Of a DNA stretch of 64,000 nucleotides, positions 36,083 to 45,231 are shown in pieces. The stretch is from Sphingomonas taxi (GTDB taxonomy: Bacteria > Pseudomonadota > Alphaproteobacteria > Sphingomonadales > Sphingomonadaceae). Location: the NCBI RefSeq assembly GCF_000764535.1, contig NZ_CP009571.1, positions 558,001 to 622,000 on the forward strand, written 5' to 3'. Each line of letters opens with the position of its first letter. Positions within the stretch are counted from its first letter, which is position 1. The notes beneath the pieces were generated by a model, which saw only the letters and a program-made list of their open reading frames with translations, searched no databases and was not told the origin of the DNA. The translations under genes and the position numbers were made by a program.

Positions 36083-39000
36083 GTCGATTGTCCTGCTCGG
36101 TGAGGGGCGACGGGCGATCGAACGCCAGCGCATAGAGCGCCGGCAGCGCCACCAGGGTCAGCGCGGTCGCGCCGATCAGCCCGCCGATCATGACGATCGC
36201 CATCGGTCCCCAGAAGATGTTGAAGCACAGCGGAATGAACGCGAGCACCGCGGCCAGCGCGGTCAGCACCACCGGCCGGGCGCGACCGATCGTCGCCGCG
36301 ACGATCGCCGCGTGGAGCGCCATGCCCCCGGCCTGGTTGTGCGTCACCTGATCGACCAGAATGATCGAATTGCGCATAATCATGCCCGCAAGCGCGATCA
36401 GCCCGAGCAGCGCGACGAAGCCGAACGGCGCGCCGGTCAGGATCAGCGCCGCCACCGCGCCGATCACGCCGAGCGGCGCGGTGGCGAGCACCAGCAGCGT
36501 GCGACCGATGCTCTGCAACTGGATCATCAGCAGCAGGAGCATCAGCGCGACGGTGATCGGCAGCAGCCGGTAGATCGCGTCATTCGCCTTGGCGGACAAT
36601 TCGCCGTCGCCGCCCGCCTCGATCCGGTAGCCGGCGGGCAGCGATCGCGCGATGGCGGCGATGCGGTCCTCGGCGGCCGCGGCGATGTCCGACGCCTGGA
36701 CGTCGCCCGTCATATCCGCCTGCACCGTCATGCAGAGCATATTGTCGCGTTTCCAGATGATCGGCTGTTCGGTGGTCACGCCGATCCGCGCGATCTCGCC
36801 GAGCGGGACCGCACCGCCGGGGGTGCTCACCGCCAGATCGGCGAGCCGCCCCGGATCGTTGCGCTCCGCCGCGCTGCCGCGCACGACGATGCCGATCCGC
36901 TTCGTCCCGTGCAGCAGCTCGCCGGCCGGCCGACCCGACATCATCGTCGCGACCTCGCCCGCCAGCCGTGCCCGGTCGAGCCCGAGCCGCGCCACTCGCG
37001 CGCCATCGAGATCGAGCCGCATCGCGACGGACGGCGTTCCCCAGTCCACCTGCACCGCGGTCGTACCCGGCGTCGCGCGCAGCACCGTCGCGATCCGCGC
37101 CGACAGGCGTCGCAACGTCTCGGGATCGGGGCCGGTCACGCGATATTGTACCGGGAAGCCCGCACTTGGTCCGAGCGACAGGCGACGGATATGCAGTCTG
37201 GCTTCGGGCGCGGCGCGGTTTGCTGCAAGCCGCGCGATGACGCGTTCGCGCGCGCGCAGATCGGTCGCGACGAGGACCATCGTCGCGGTCGCCGGATCGG
37301 GCAGGGCGGGGCCGTAGGGCAGATAGAAGCGTGGCGCGCCCTCGCCGACATAGCTGTCGACCTGCGCGACGTCGCGATCCGCGACGATGCCCGCCTCGAT
37401 CCGTTTCACCGCCGCCGCGGTGGCGGTCAGCGACGCTCCGGGCCGCAGGCTGACGTCGACGATGATCTCGGGGCGGTCGGAGGTGGGGAAGAACTGCTGG
37501 CGGACCAGCAGCGCGCCCGCGAGGCTCGCTGCGAGCAGCAAGGCGGTGGCGGCGACCACCGCCTTGCGGTGGGTCATGTATGCCTCGACCACGCTGCGGA
37601 GCCGGCGATAGAGCGGCGTGTCGTATCGCGCGGCGGCGTCGTGCCGCGCCTGCGCCTCGGGGAGCAGGCGCACGCCGAGATAGGGGGTAAACACGACGGC
37701 GACGACCCAGCTGACCAGCAACGCCGACCCGGTTACCCAGAAGATGCCGCCGGCATATTCGCTGGTCGTCGATTGCGCGAAGCCGACCGGCAGGAAGCCG
37801 ACGATCGTCAGCAGCGTTCCCGTCAGCATCGGGAAGGCGGTGTGCGTCCACGCATAAGCGGCGGCATCGGATCGCGTCGCACCCTGTTCGAGCTGGACGA
37901 CCATCGCCTCGACGCTGATGATCGCATCGTCGACGAGCAGGCCGAGCGACAGGATCAGCGCGCCGAGCGAGATCCGTTCGAGCCCGATCCCGCTCACCCC
38001 CATGAACAGCGCGACGATCGCCAGCGTCAGCGGCACCGACAGCGCGACCACGACGCCGGTGCGCCACCCCAAAGTGACGAACGCGACCAGCAGCACCACC
38101 GACAGCGCGCAGAAGAACTTGATGAGGAACGCATCGACCGCCTCGCGGATGTTGCGGCTCTGGTCCTGGACCTGCGTCATCCGGACCCCGGCGGGCAGCG
38201 TCCGGGCGAAATTCGCGGCGGCCTGCGCCAGTTGCCGGCCGAAGCCGAGCCCGTCCGCGCCGGGCGCCATCGCGATCGCCAGTACCACCGCGGGTCGCGC
38301 GCCATGGCGGATCAGCCCGTCGGGCGGATCGGCAGAGCCGTTGCTCACCACGCCGAGATCGCCGATGGAGATGGAGCCGGTTGCGCCGGCGACCGCGGTG
38401 GCCGCGACCGTATCGACGCCGTCGACCGCACCGCCGATCCGCACCGGCACGCGCATCGAACGTTCGGCGGTGCCCGACGGCGCGACGCTGCTACGGTTCG
38501 CCAGCGCCTGCACGACGGCATCCGGCGACAAGCCCATTGCGGCGAGCCGGCGGCCGTCGAGATCGACGAACACGCGGCGCGGGATCTCGCCTATGATCCG
38601 CGCCTTGCCCGCGCCGGGGACGCGCAGCATCGCCTCGCGCGCGCGTTCGGCAAGCGTCACCAGCCGGGCATTGTCCGCGCCGGTCAGCGTGAAGACGTAA
38701 CCGTAGACATCGGCATAATCGTCATCGGCGGCGACCGATGCCCCCGAAGGCAGATCGGGCTCGATATCCTTCAGTCGATTGCGCACCTGTTGCCAGATCG
38801 CCGGTACGCGGCTGCTGGGCGCGCCGTCCTTCAGCGAGACGCGGATGACGCAATGGCCGTCGACGCAATAGGTCTGGAGGAAATCGAGCTGCTCGGTCGC
38901 GCGCAGCCGGCGCTCGATCGGATCGCCGACCTGCGCCTGCATCTGCGCGGGCGTCGCGCCGGGCCAGGCGGCGGCGACGATCATCTCCTTCAGCGTGAAG

Positions 39001-39125
39001 CCCGGATCCTCGTCGCGGCCGAGCGCGAAGAACTGGGCGGCGCCCGCCGCGAACAGCAGCGCGATCAGGAAGCCGACGAGCGCGGGGTGACGGATCGCCC
39101 AGCGCGACAGGTTGAACCGGTCCAT
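36075..39125 (-). CDS. RND efflux permease (HAE1/AcrB-like)
   Basis: 1016 residues, two repeats of six membrane helices with large periplasmic loops. The proton-relay motif SLGLLVDDAIISVEAM is in helix 4; helices 10-11 carry GLIALAGMIMRNSIILVDQ. The periplasmic part is shorter and less AcrB-like than the second RND pump in the window (1060 residues); LGRDEDPGFTLKEMIVAAAWPGAT near the start is typical of a divergent HAE1 branch found in alpha- and gammaproteobacteria. It lies 3 bp after the adaptor gene. Substrates unknown. Confidence 0.93.
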   Translation of the reverse strand: MDRFNLSRWAIRHPALVGFLIALLFAAGAAQFFALGRDEDPGFTLKEMIVAAAWPGATPAQMQAQVGDPIERRLRATEQLDFLQTYCVDGHCVIRVSLKDGAPSSRVPAIWQQVRNRLKDIEPDLPSGASVAADDDYADVYGYVFTLTGADNARLVTLAERAREAMLRVPGAGKARIIGEIPRRVFVDLDGRRLAAMGLSPDAVVQALANRSSVAPSGTAERSMRVPVRIGGAVDGVDTVAATAVAGATGSISIGDLGVVSNGSADPPDGLIRHGARPAVVLAIAMAPGADGLGFGRQLAQAAANFARTLPAGVRMTQVQDQSRNIREAVDAFLIKFFCALSVVLLVAFVTLGWRTGVVVALSVPLTLAIVALFMGVSGIGLERISLGALILSLGLLVDDAIISVEAMVVQLEQGATRSDAAAYAWTHTAFPMLTGTLLTIVGFLPVGFAQSTTSEYAGGIFWVTGSALLVSWVVAVVFTPYLGVRLLPEAQARHDAAARYDTPLYRRLRSVVEAYMTHRKAVVAATALLLAASLAGALLVRQQFFPTSDRPEIIVDVSLRPGASLTATAAAVKRIEAGIVADRDVAQVDSYVGEGAPRFYLPYGPALPDPATATMVLVATDLRARERVIARLAANRAAPEARLHIRRLSLGPSAGFPVQYRVTGPDPETLRRLSARIATVLRATPGTTAVQVDWGTPSVAMRLDLDGARVARLGLDRARLAGEVATMMSGRPAGELLHGTKRIGIVVRGSAAERNDPGRLADLAVSTPGGAVPLGEIARIGVTTEQPIIWKRDNMLCMTVQADMTGDVQASDIAAAAEDRIAAIARSLPAGYRIEAGGDGELSAKANDAIYRLLPITVALMLLLLMIQLQSIGRTLLVLATAPLGVIGAVAALILTGAPFGFVALLGLIALAGMIMRNSIILVDQVTHNQAGGMALHAAIVAATIGRARPVVLTALAAVLAFIPLCFNIFWGPMAIVMIGGLIGATALTLVALPALYALAFDRPSPLTEQDNRHG

Positions 39126-39128
39126 CGC

Positions 39129-40217
39129 TCAATTGCCGCCCGGGACGACGCCGGTCATGACGACGCGCTGCCCCTCGGACAGCGTATCGCCGCCGCTCGC
39201 GACGATCCGTTCGCCGTCGCGCAGTCCGGCCACGATCGCGTCGTCGCCGCGCAGATCGACGAGCCGCACCGGCCGGCGATGGACGCGGTCGCCGGCCATC
39301 GACAGCGACCAGACGTGCGGCCGGCCGCCGCGCGCGCCGAGCGCGGTCAGCGGCACACGGACGGTCGCATCGGCATCGGGCGTTCGCAGCGTGACGGTGG
39401 CCGAACTGTTGAACGGGATCAACGCGACGTCGCGGAGCAACGCGAACCGCGCGGTGCGGAGGCGCAGCGCGCCGTCGGCCGCCGGTCCGATGAGCCGCAG
39501 CCGTACCTCGGCGATCGTATCGGGCGCCGACCAGAAGCTCGCATCCGCCAGCGTGCCGACGGCCGGATGCGCCCGCTCGGGCAGGCGCACCTCGATTTCG
39601 GGAGCGCCCGCCGCGAGCCGGACGACGGGGCTGCCGGCCTCGACGACGATGCCGGGCTCCACCGTGCGTTCGGTCACCACCCCGTCCTCCGGCGCGACCA
39701 GCAGCGCGTCGGCGAGCGTCGCGCGGCTATGCGCGACTGCCGCCGCGGCCGCAGCGCGCTTCGCCGTGGCGGCGCTGGCGGCCAGCGCGCGGTCGCGCAC
39801 CTCGGCGGTCGACAGCGCACCGATTCCGTCCAGCCCCGCCGCGCGTCGTGCCGCCTCGTCGGCCCGCACCGCCTCGGCACTCGCCGCCGCCAGTTCGGCG
39901 CGCGCCTGTCCGCTATCGGCGATCGCCGCGTTGCGCGACAGACGGGCGAGCACCTGCCCGGCGCGGACATGGTCGCCGACCTGCACCGTCAACGCGAGCA
40001 CCCGACCCCCCGTCTTGAAGCCGAGCGCGAGATCGCGGCGTGGACGCACGATGCCGTCGAACGAGGCGGTGCGCCCGCCGGCATGATGGATCGTGACGGT
40101 ATCGACCAGCGTGGTGTCGGGCCGCGGCGATGCGATCGGCTCGGGGGAACAGCCGGCGCAGGCAAGGGTCAGACCGGTGGCGATCAGCCTGACCGGGAAA
40201 GGGAGAATATTCGGCAT
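39129..40217 (-). CDS. RND efflux periplasmic adaptor (MFP/HlyD family)
   Basis: 362 residues. An N-terminal signal with LTLACAGC suggests a lipoprotein, although the residue before AGC is a cysteine. It has the adaptor layout: barrel-sandwich halves (RPRRDLALGFKTGGRVLALTVQVGDHVRAGQVLARL and AEDGVVTERTVEPGIVVEAGSPVVRLA), a short helical hairpin between (about 100-165), then beta-barrel and membrane-proximal domains. It bridges the permease and outer-membrane channel. First gene of the operon. Confidence 0.9.
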   Translation of the reverse strand: MPNILPFPVRLIATGLTLACAGCSPEPIASPRPDTTLVDTVTIHHAGGRTASFDGIVRPRRDLALGFKTGGRVLALTVQVGDHVRAGQVLARLSRNAAIADSGQARAELAAASAEAVRADEAARRAAGLDGIGALSTAEVRDRALAASAATAKRAAAAAAVAHSRATLADALLVAPEDGVVTERTVEPGIVVEAGSPVVRLAAGAPEIEVRLPERAHPAVGTLADASFWSAPDTIAEVRLRLIGPAADGALRLRTARFALLRDVALIPFNSSATVTLRTPDADATVRVPLTALGARGGRPHVWSLSMAGDRVHRRPVRLVDLRGDDAIVAGLRDGERIVASGGDTLSEGQRVVMTGVVPGGN

Positions 40218-40327
40218 CGACGCGTCCTGTTGGTGAACGCGGTCGCCCTGCCGGTCCGGACCGGTGCGGGCCTGCAATTCCTCGAAATCGACCGGTCATT
40301 TTCGGAAAGGACCGGTCCGCGACCGGG

Positions 40328-41413
40328 TTAGCCGCCGATATGCCGCCGCCGGAACGCGCTCGGCGTCTCGCCCAGGCGCTGCTTGAAGACGCGGTTGAAC
40401 ATCACGAGGCTCCCGAAGCCCGCGTCCATCGCGATCGTCAGGATCGGCACGTCCGCCTGCGCCGGGTCGGCAAGCGCGTCGCGAACCTCGGCGATCCGAT
40501 GTTCGTTGAGATAGTCGCTGACGTTGCGATAGCCGAGGCCGCGATTGATATGCCGGCGCACGCGATATTCCGGCGTCTCGACGCGGGCGGCGATCGTGCC
40601 GATCGTCAGTTCGGGATCGCGATAGGCGCGCTCCTGCGTCATCATCACCGCGAGCCGGTGTTCGAGGGCCGCGTCGAGCGGTTCCGGCACGGGCTCCGGC
40701 ACCGCGTTCTCGTCCGTTATGCCGGCAATCGTGCTGGGGAAGACCTCGGGATGCCGCAATCCGAACAGCGGCGCGGTGATCACGAACGCCCCGAGGAACA
40801 GTCCGGCCGCGGCCGCCATGCCGGACAGCGCGCGCTCGCCCGTGACGCGGCCGACGATTTCGCTGCCCAGCAGCCACAGGATGATGAGCCCGATCGACGC
40901 GACGAAGATCGTCCGCGCAGTCCGTCGCGCCTCGACCAGATCGCCCGACCGGTTGCGCCAGACCAGCCATTGCGCATGGACGGCGAACGCCATCCCGCCG
41001 AGATAGACCGCCACCTCCAGCCCGACGATCGGCGGCGCCCAGCCGCGTGCTGCCAGGCTGGCGTACAGCGTACAGCCCAGAAACGCCGCCGACAGGCCCA
41101 GGGCGGCGGGCGTGGGGCGAAACGCATCGTCGAACCACGCGCACGCGAACAACCAGAACAACGGTATCGCCGCGCTCGCGCTCAGATCCAGCAGCGGATC
41201 GAACACGCTTGGTGGGTGGGGCAGGCCGGCGAGCGTTCCGACGATCGTACACGATGTCAGCGCCACGCCGAACCGGCTCGGCAGCGAGGCCGGCGCACGC
41301 GCGAACACCACCGCCGCCAGCATCAGCAACCCGATCGCACCGCCGCGAAACAGAAGGTCGAGGTCTGCGATCACCGGCGGTACGAGCTGCGGGTCATGCG
41401 TCGCCGAAACCAT
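40328..41413 (-). CDS. Membrane-anchored AraC-family regulator
   Basis: 361 residues. The N-terminal 230 residues contain about 6-7 hydrophobic segments (GGAIGLLMLAAVVFARA; ALTSCTIVGTLAGL; AIPLFWLFACAWFD; IFVASIGLIILWLLG; MAAAAGLFLGAFVITAPLFGL), and the C-terminal 110 residues are an AraC HTH (LTIGTIAARVETPEYRVRRHINRGLGYRNVSDYLNEHRIAEVRDAL..ILTIAMDAGFGSLVMFNRVFKQRLGETPSAFRRRH). So it senses at the membrane and binds DNA on the cytoplasmic side. It lies 110 bp upstream of the RND operon on the same strand and is its likely regulator. The open frame continues upstream into the TBDR gene; MVSATHD is the sensible start. Confidence 0.85.
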   Translation of the reverse strand: MVSATHDPQLVPPVIADLDLLFRGGAIGLLMLAAVVFARAPASLPSRFGVALTSCTIVGTLAGLPHPPSVFDPLLDLSASAAIPLFWLFACAWFDDAFRPTPAALGLSAAFLGCTLYASLAARGWAPPIVGLEVAVYLGGMAFAVHAQWLVWRNRSGDLVEARRTARTIFVASIGLIILWLLGSEIVGRVTGERALSGMAAAAGLFLGAFVITAPLFGLRHPEVFPSTIAGITDENAVPEPVPEPLDAALEHRLAVMMTQERAYRDPELTIGTIAARVETPEYRVRRHINRGLGYRNVSDYLNEHRIAEVRDALADPAQADVPILTIAMDAGFGSLVMFNRVFKQRLGETPSAFRRRHIGG

Positions 41414-41472
41414 GGTGCGGCCGATATGTCCAGTACCGCCGTCACGCGCGCCGCCCGCGGCATCCCGTCCGT

Positions 41473-44175
41473 TCAGAAGCGGAACAACGTGCCGAGATAA
41501 TAGGCGCGGCCATTCTCGAGCTCTTCGCTGAGCAGGCCGAAGCCGGGACCAACCATACGCGTCGGGCGATTGCCCGACAGGTTCTTGCCCTGTGCCACCA
41601 CGGTGATCGCGCGCGACAGGCGTATACGCACCTGCGCATCGAAGGTGTCGCTCGCCTTGTAGCGCACGTCTTGCGTCGGGTCGGTGGTCGAGACGGTCAG
41701 CAACAGCGGCGAGAGGTGGTTCCACGCGCCCTGCACCGTCACCGGGCCGAGGGTGTAGAACGCACGGGCATTGGCGACGACGTTCGCGCTTTCGACCAGG
41801 CTGGACAGGCGGCGGCGGGTGCCGTTGGCCATCATCACCGTCGGCGGCGTCGGTTGCAGCAGGGTGACGTTGGCGGCAAGACCGAGGCCGTCGAGCGGCT
41901 GCGGCAGGAAGGCCATGCGGGTGACCACCGCATTGAGTTCGACGCCGTGGATCACCGTGCCGCTGGCATTGACCGGTCGCGTTGTGGTGACCTGCGTGAC
42001 GACGCCGTTATACGGTTGCAGCGCGGTGTCGCTGACCGTCAGGATCTCGTCGCGCACCGTCTTGATGAAGCCCGCCGCCGAGAACAGGACGTCGCGGCCG
42101 GCGTAATATTCGAGGCTGACGTCGTAATTGTCGCTCCGGCGGGGGCGGAGCTGCGCATTGCCGGTCGTGATGGTGACGAAGTTGGTCCCGGTGTTGATCG
42201 CGATGGACTGCCGTCCCGCCAGATCGTTGTAATTGGGCCGGGCGAGCGTCCGGCTGAAGGCGGCGCGGGCGCGCAGATCCGCGGTGACGGTCCAATCGAG
42301 CTGCGCGGACGGCAGCCAGTCGTGATAATGCTGGCGCTGCTGCCCGTAGCCGAGACGCGTCGTCTTGCCGAGCGTGGTAAAATTGTACGAGCCCGTCGAC
42401 AATCCGGTGTCTTCGTAGCGGATGCCGGCGGTCAGCCGCACCGCGTCGCGGGCGTAGCGCCCCATCAGATAGCCGGCCTTGATCTCTTCGGTCAGCGTAT
42501 AGTCGGATTGCAGGCTGGCCTGGCCGTTGGTCGCGTTCGCCGTGAATTTGCCGGGATTGTCATGGAAATAGGCGGTGACCGCGGCCGGATCGAAGAACAT
42601 CACGCGCTGTCCGCTGCTGTTATAGGGCGTATACCGTTGCGGCGCGATGAAGCTGGAGAGCGGTGCGGCCCCGGCAACCGGGGTGTAATCGCTGACGGTG
42701 CGGTCGTAGCGGCGGTCGAGGAAGCGGGCATAGGCGCCCGTCGCAATGCCGAACCCGTCATCCTCATTCGCCATGTTGACCGTCAGATTGGCGCGCGCAG
42801 TCAGCGCCTTCTCCTTCTGATCGTCGGGCGTGGTCTGATAGTCGTAGAAATTGTATTTGGTCGGATCGGTCACATAGGCCGGCTCCGCGAAGGTGAATTG
42901 CGGGAAGCCGCCCGGCGTGAGCGCATAAGCGTAAGCGAGACGTGTGCCGGCGGGGATACGGAAGACCGACGTCGTCGCATCCTGACGATAGGTGGCGACC
43001 GCATAATTGACCCCGATGTCGGCACGGATATGGTCGCCGGGCGTCAGTTCGCCATGCAGATCGGCATATTTGATGCCGCGCTTCTGAAAGAAGCGGGACT
43101 CGTCGGCCTGAGCGTAATTGCCGCTGGTGACCTTGCCGCCCGACGGCGTGACATCGGTGATATAGGTGTAGGTATTGGTCGCCGCGGTCACCGCCGTATT
43201 CGGTGTGACGCTGTTCGCCTGTCGATCCTCGTCGTTGGTGTGATGAAATTCGGCGACGGTCAGCGCGCCGTTGAACATCGCATGATCGTCGAACTCCAGC
43301 TTGGCGAAGCCGCCGTAGCGCTGGCGAAGATTGTCATAGTGCAGCCAGCGGCGGACCGACGGCACGACGGCGGCATTGCTGGCATCGCTGATCGCCGGGT
43401 TCAGCCGCCGCCCGCTTGCGGGATCCACGTAGAGCGGTGTCGTGCTCGCGCTGTCGAGCGACGCGCTCACCCGGCGGAAATAGCTACCGGCGACGACGAT
43501 GCCGAACTTCCGGTCGGGACCGAAGGTCGTCGCGCCGACCAGTTCGGCCTGGCCCGACGGCGGGTTGCCGCCGCGCGTGCGCCGGAAGTCCCAGCGGCCG
43601 ATATCGACGCGACCGCCGACGAAGCTCTTGCCGCCATTGTCGAAGGCGCTGCGCGTGCGCAGGTTGGCGATGCCGCCGAGCGCGTTGCCGTTCATCGCCG
43701 CGGTCATCGACTTATAGACCTCGACCCGGCTCGCCAGCGACGACGGGATCACGTCAAGCGAGACGTTGCGGCGCGAAATCTCGTTGGCGGGCAGCGGCAC
43801 GCCGTCGATCTCGACAAGATTGTAATCGGCGTTGAGCCCGCGGATCGAGAGGAATTGCGCCTCGCCACGGCCGTTGTTCTGGATCGTCGAGACGCCCGGC
43901 ACGCGGGTCAGCGCCTCGCCGAGCCCGAAGTCCGGCAGCGTACCGACCTCGTCGGAACTGATGCTGTCGGAGATGACGGCGATCTCGCGCTTTGCAGCGA
44001 TGTCCTTTTTCGCCTGCAACCGGGCGCCGGTGACGACGATATCCGCCTCCGGTCCGGCGGTGGCCGACGCATTCTCGCGCGACGCCGATGGAAGCGTGTC
44101 GCTTTGCGCGGCGGCGATCGCAGGAACCCCGCCGGACAGCATCAACAGCACACGGCAGGTGGTACGCAGCAACAT
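41473..44175 (-). CDS. TonB-dependent receptor, Caulobacter type
   Basis: 900 residues with a signal peptide ending near AIAAAQ. The plug begins ADIVVTGARLQAKKDIAAKREIAVISDSISSDEVGTLPDFGLGEALTRVPGV, the pattern of the large alphaproteobacterial (Caulobacter-type) TBDR group that usually serves oligosaccharides. The last residue is Phe (YLGTLFRF), as in most outer-membrane barrels. Convergent with nothing; the divergent unit of beta-propeller, mini-ORF and ROK regulator begins 103 bp away, so a carbohydrate ligand under ROK control is plausible. Confidence 0.92.
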   Translation of the reverse strand: MLLRTTCRVLLMLSGGVPAIAAAQSDTLPSASRENASATAGPEADIVVTGARLQAKKDIAAKREIAVISDSISSDEVGTLPDFGLGEALTRVPGVSTIQNNGRGEAQFLSIRGLNADYNLVEIDGVPLPANEISRRNVSLDVIPSSLASRVEVYKSMTAAMNGNALGGIANLRTRSAFDNGGKSFVGGRVDIGRWDFRRTRGGNPPSGQAELVGATTFGPDRKFGIVVAGSYFRRVSASLDSASTTPLYVDPASGRRLNPAISDASNAAVVPSVRRWLHYDNLRQRYGGFAKLEFDDHAMFNGALTVAEFHHTNDEDRQANSVTPNTAVTAATNTYTYITDVTPSGGKVTSGNYAQADESRFFQKRGIKYADLHGELTPGDHIRADIGVNYAVATYRQDATTSVFRIPAGTRLAYAYALTPGGFPQFTFAEPAYVTDPTKYNFYDYQTTPDDQKEKALTARANLTVNMANEDDGFGIATGAYARFLDRRYDRTVSDYTPVAGAAPLSSFIAPQRYTPYNSSGQRVMFFDPAAVTAYFHDNPGKFTANATNGQASLQSDYTLTEEIKAGYLMGRYARDAVRLTAGIRYEDTGLSTGSYNFTTLGKTTRLGYGQQRQHYHDWLPSAQLDWTVTADLRARAAFSRTLARPNYNDLAGRQSIAINTGTNFVTITTGNAQLRPRRSDNYDVSLEYYAGRDVLFSAAGFIKTVRDEILTVSDTALQPYNGVVTQVTTTRPVNASGTVIHGVELNAVVTRMAFLPQPLDGLGLAANVTLLQPTPPTVMMANGTRRRLSSLVESANVVANARAFYTLGPVTVQGAWNHLSPLLLTVSTTDPTQDVRYKASDTFDAQVRIRLSRAITVVAQGKNLSGNRPTRMVGPGFGLLSEELENGRAYYLGTLFRF

Positions 44176-44278
44176 GACATTTCCCCCTAGGTCTGACTTG
44201 GGAGCGTCATTTAATAACTATAGGTGACATACCCGTGACGCGGCGCGATTTGGCGCAGCCGCGCAGACGAAGGGACCT

Positions 44279-45148
44279 ATGACAATGATGTTGCTCGGCA
44301 TGTTGCTCGCCGCCACATCGGTGGAGGTATCCGGCCTGGTCTATGCCTGCGGCGACGATCAGGTGCGTGAGCTGAAGATCGACAACAAAGCCACCACCGA
44401 GTCGTGGCGCTGGTCGGCCAAAACCGCAACCGATCTGCCGCGCGATTATGGCGACCGCCTGCTCGGCCATATCGACGAATGCAAACCGGTCGAGGACGGC
44501 CGTGCGATCCTCGTCACCGCATCGACCGGCGGCGCGGTGCTGATCGATCGGGCGACGGGGAAGGTCCGGTTCCGGGCCCGCGTGCCGATGGCGCATTCGG
44601 CGGCACTGCTGCCCGGCGGCCTGGTCGCGATCGCGCTGTCGATCGATCCCGCCGGCGACCGGCTTGACCTGTACGATCTCCGGCACAGCGAGCGGGTCAT
44701 CCAGACCCTGCCGCTGCCCTCCGGTCATGGCGCGGTGTGGGACGAGCGCCGCCAACGGCTGTTCGCCTTGTCGCACGATCTCGTTCAGGCCTTCCGCCTC
44801 GACCGCGGCGCGGCCGGGCCGCGGCTGGTCGAAAGCGCGCGCTGGTCGCTGCCGGGCCGGCACGACGGCCATGATCTGTCGCCTGCTCCGGACGGCGGCT
44901 ATTTTGTCACGACCGACGACGGCGTATGGCGCTTCGATCCCGATGGCGGCAGCTTTGCAGCCTATGCTCCGCTCAATCCCGGCCGGCAGGTCAAGGCGGT
45001 GAGTGCGGTCGACGATCGTATCGCCTGGGTGCAGGCCGAGGCGAGCTGGTGGGCGCACGGCTTCACGGTGATGCGCCCGGACGGCAGCGACCGGCGGCAT
45101 GTGCCGGTGCCCGATCTGCACCTCTACAAGGTGCGCTGGGTACGATGA
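44279..45148 (+). CDS. Secreted beta-propeller-like protein (possible DUF6528)
   Basis: 289 residues. A short N-terminal hydrophobic segment (MMLLGMLLAATSVEVSGLV) suggests export. The body consists of repeated strand-turn units ending in acidic or aromatic residues (VLIDRATGKVRFRARVPMAHSAALLPGGLVAIAL; GHGAVWDERRQRLFALSHD; GHDLSPAPDGGYFVTTDDGVWRFDPDGG; MRPDGSDRRHVPVPDLHLYKVRWVR), the look of a beta-propeller. VYACGDDQVRELKID and ESWRWSA resemble DUF6528, from memory. Role unknown; the context suggests the uptake or sensing of a sugar. Coupled by ATGA to the next mini-ORF. Confidence 0.78.
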   Translation: MTMMLLGMLLAATSVEVSGLVYACGDDQVRELKIDNKATTESWRWSAKTATDLPRDYGDRLLGHIDECKPVEDGRAILVTASTGGAVLIDRATGKVRFRARVPMAHSAALLPGGLVAIALSIDPAGDRLDLYDLRHSERVIQTLPLPSGHGAVWDERRQRLFALSHDLVQAFRLDRGAAGPRLVESARWSLPGRHDGHDLSPAPDGGYFVTTDDGVWRFDPDGGSFAAYAPLNPGRQVKAVSAVDDRIAWVQAEASWWAHGFTVMRPDGSDRRHVPVPDLHLYKVRWVR

Positions 45149-45231
45149 ACCGCCGCCGCACCTTTTTCGGCGGCGTCTTTGCCCTTGGCTGGTTGACACG
45201 GCGCGGCGGGCGCGGTGTCGAGGAGCGATGA
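45145..45231 (+). CDS. 28-residue mini-ORF stitched between two genes
   Basis: The ATG overlaps the stop of the beta-propeller gene and its own stop overlaps the ROK start, both as ATGA. The peptide MNRRRTFFGGVFALGWLTRR has a basic head and an 11-residue hydrophobic core, like a truncated signal or a tiny membrane peptide. It may serve mainly to pass ribosomes to the ROK gene. It could also be the stub of a deleted exported protein. Confidence 0.45.
   Translation: MNRRRTFFGGVFALGWLTRRGGRGVEER

Noticed and set aside
35841..40331. Very long open frame antisense to the first RND operon
   Set aside because: Frames like this (also antisense to TBDR and dehydrogenase genes, e.g. 10930-13479, 41047-44190 and 15858-18197) arise from GC-rich third positions; the translation is Arg/His/Gln-rich with no domain, while the other strand encodes clear families.
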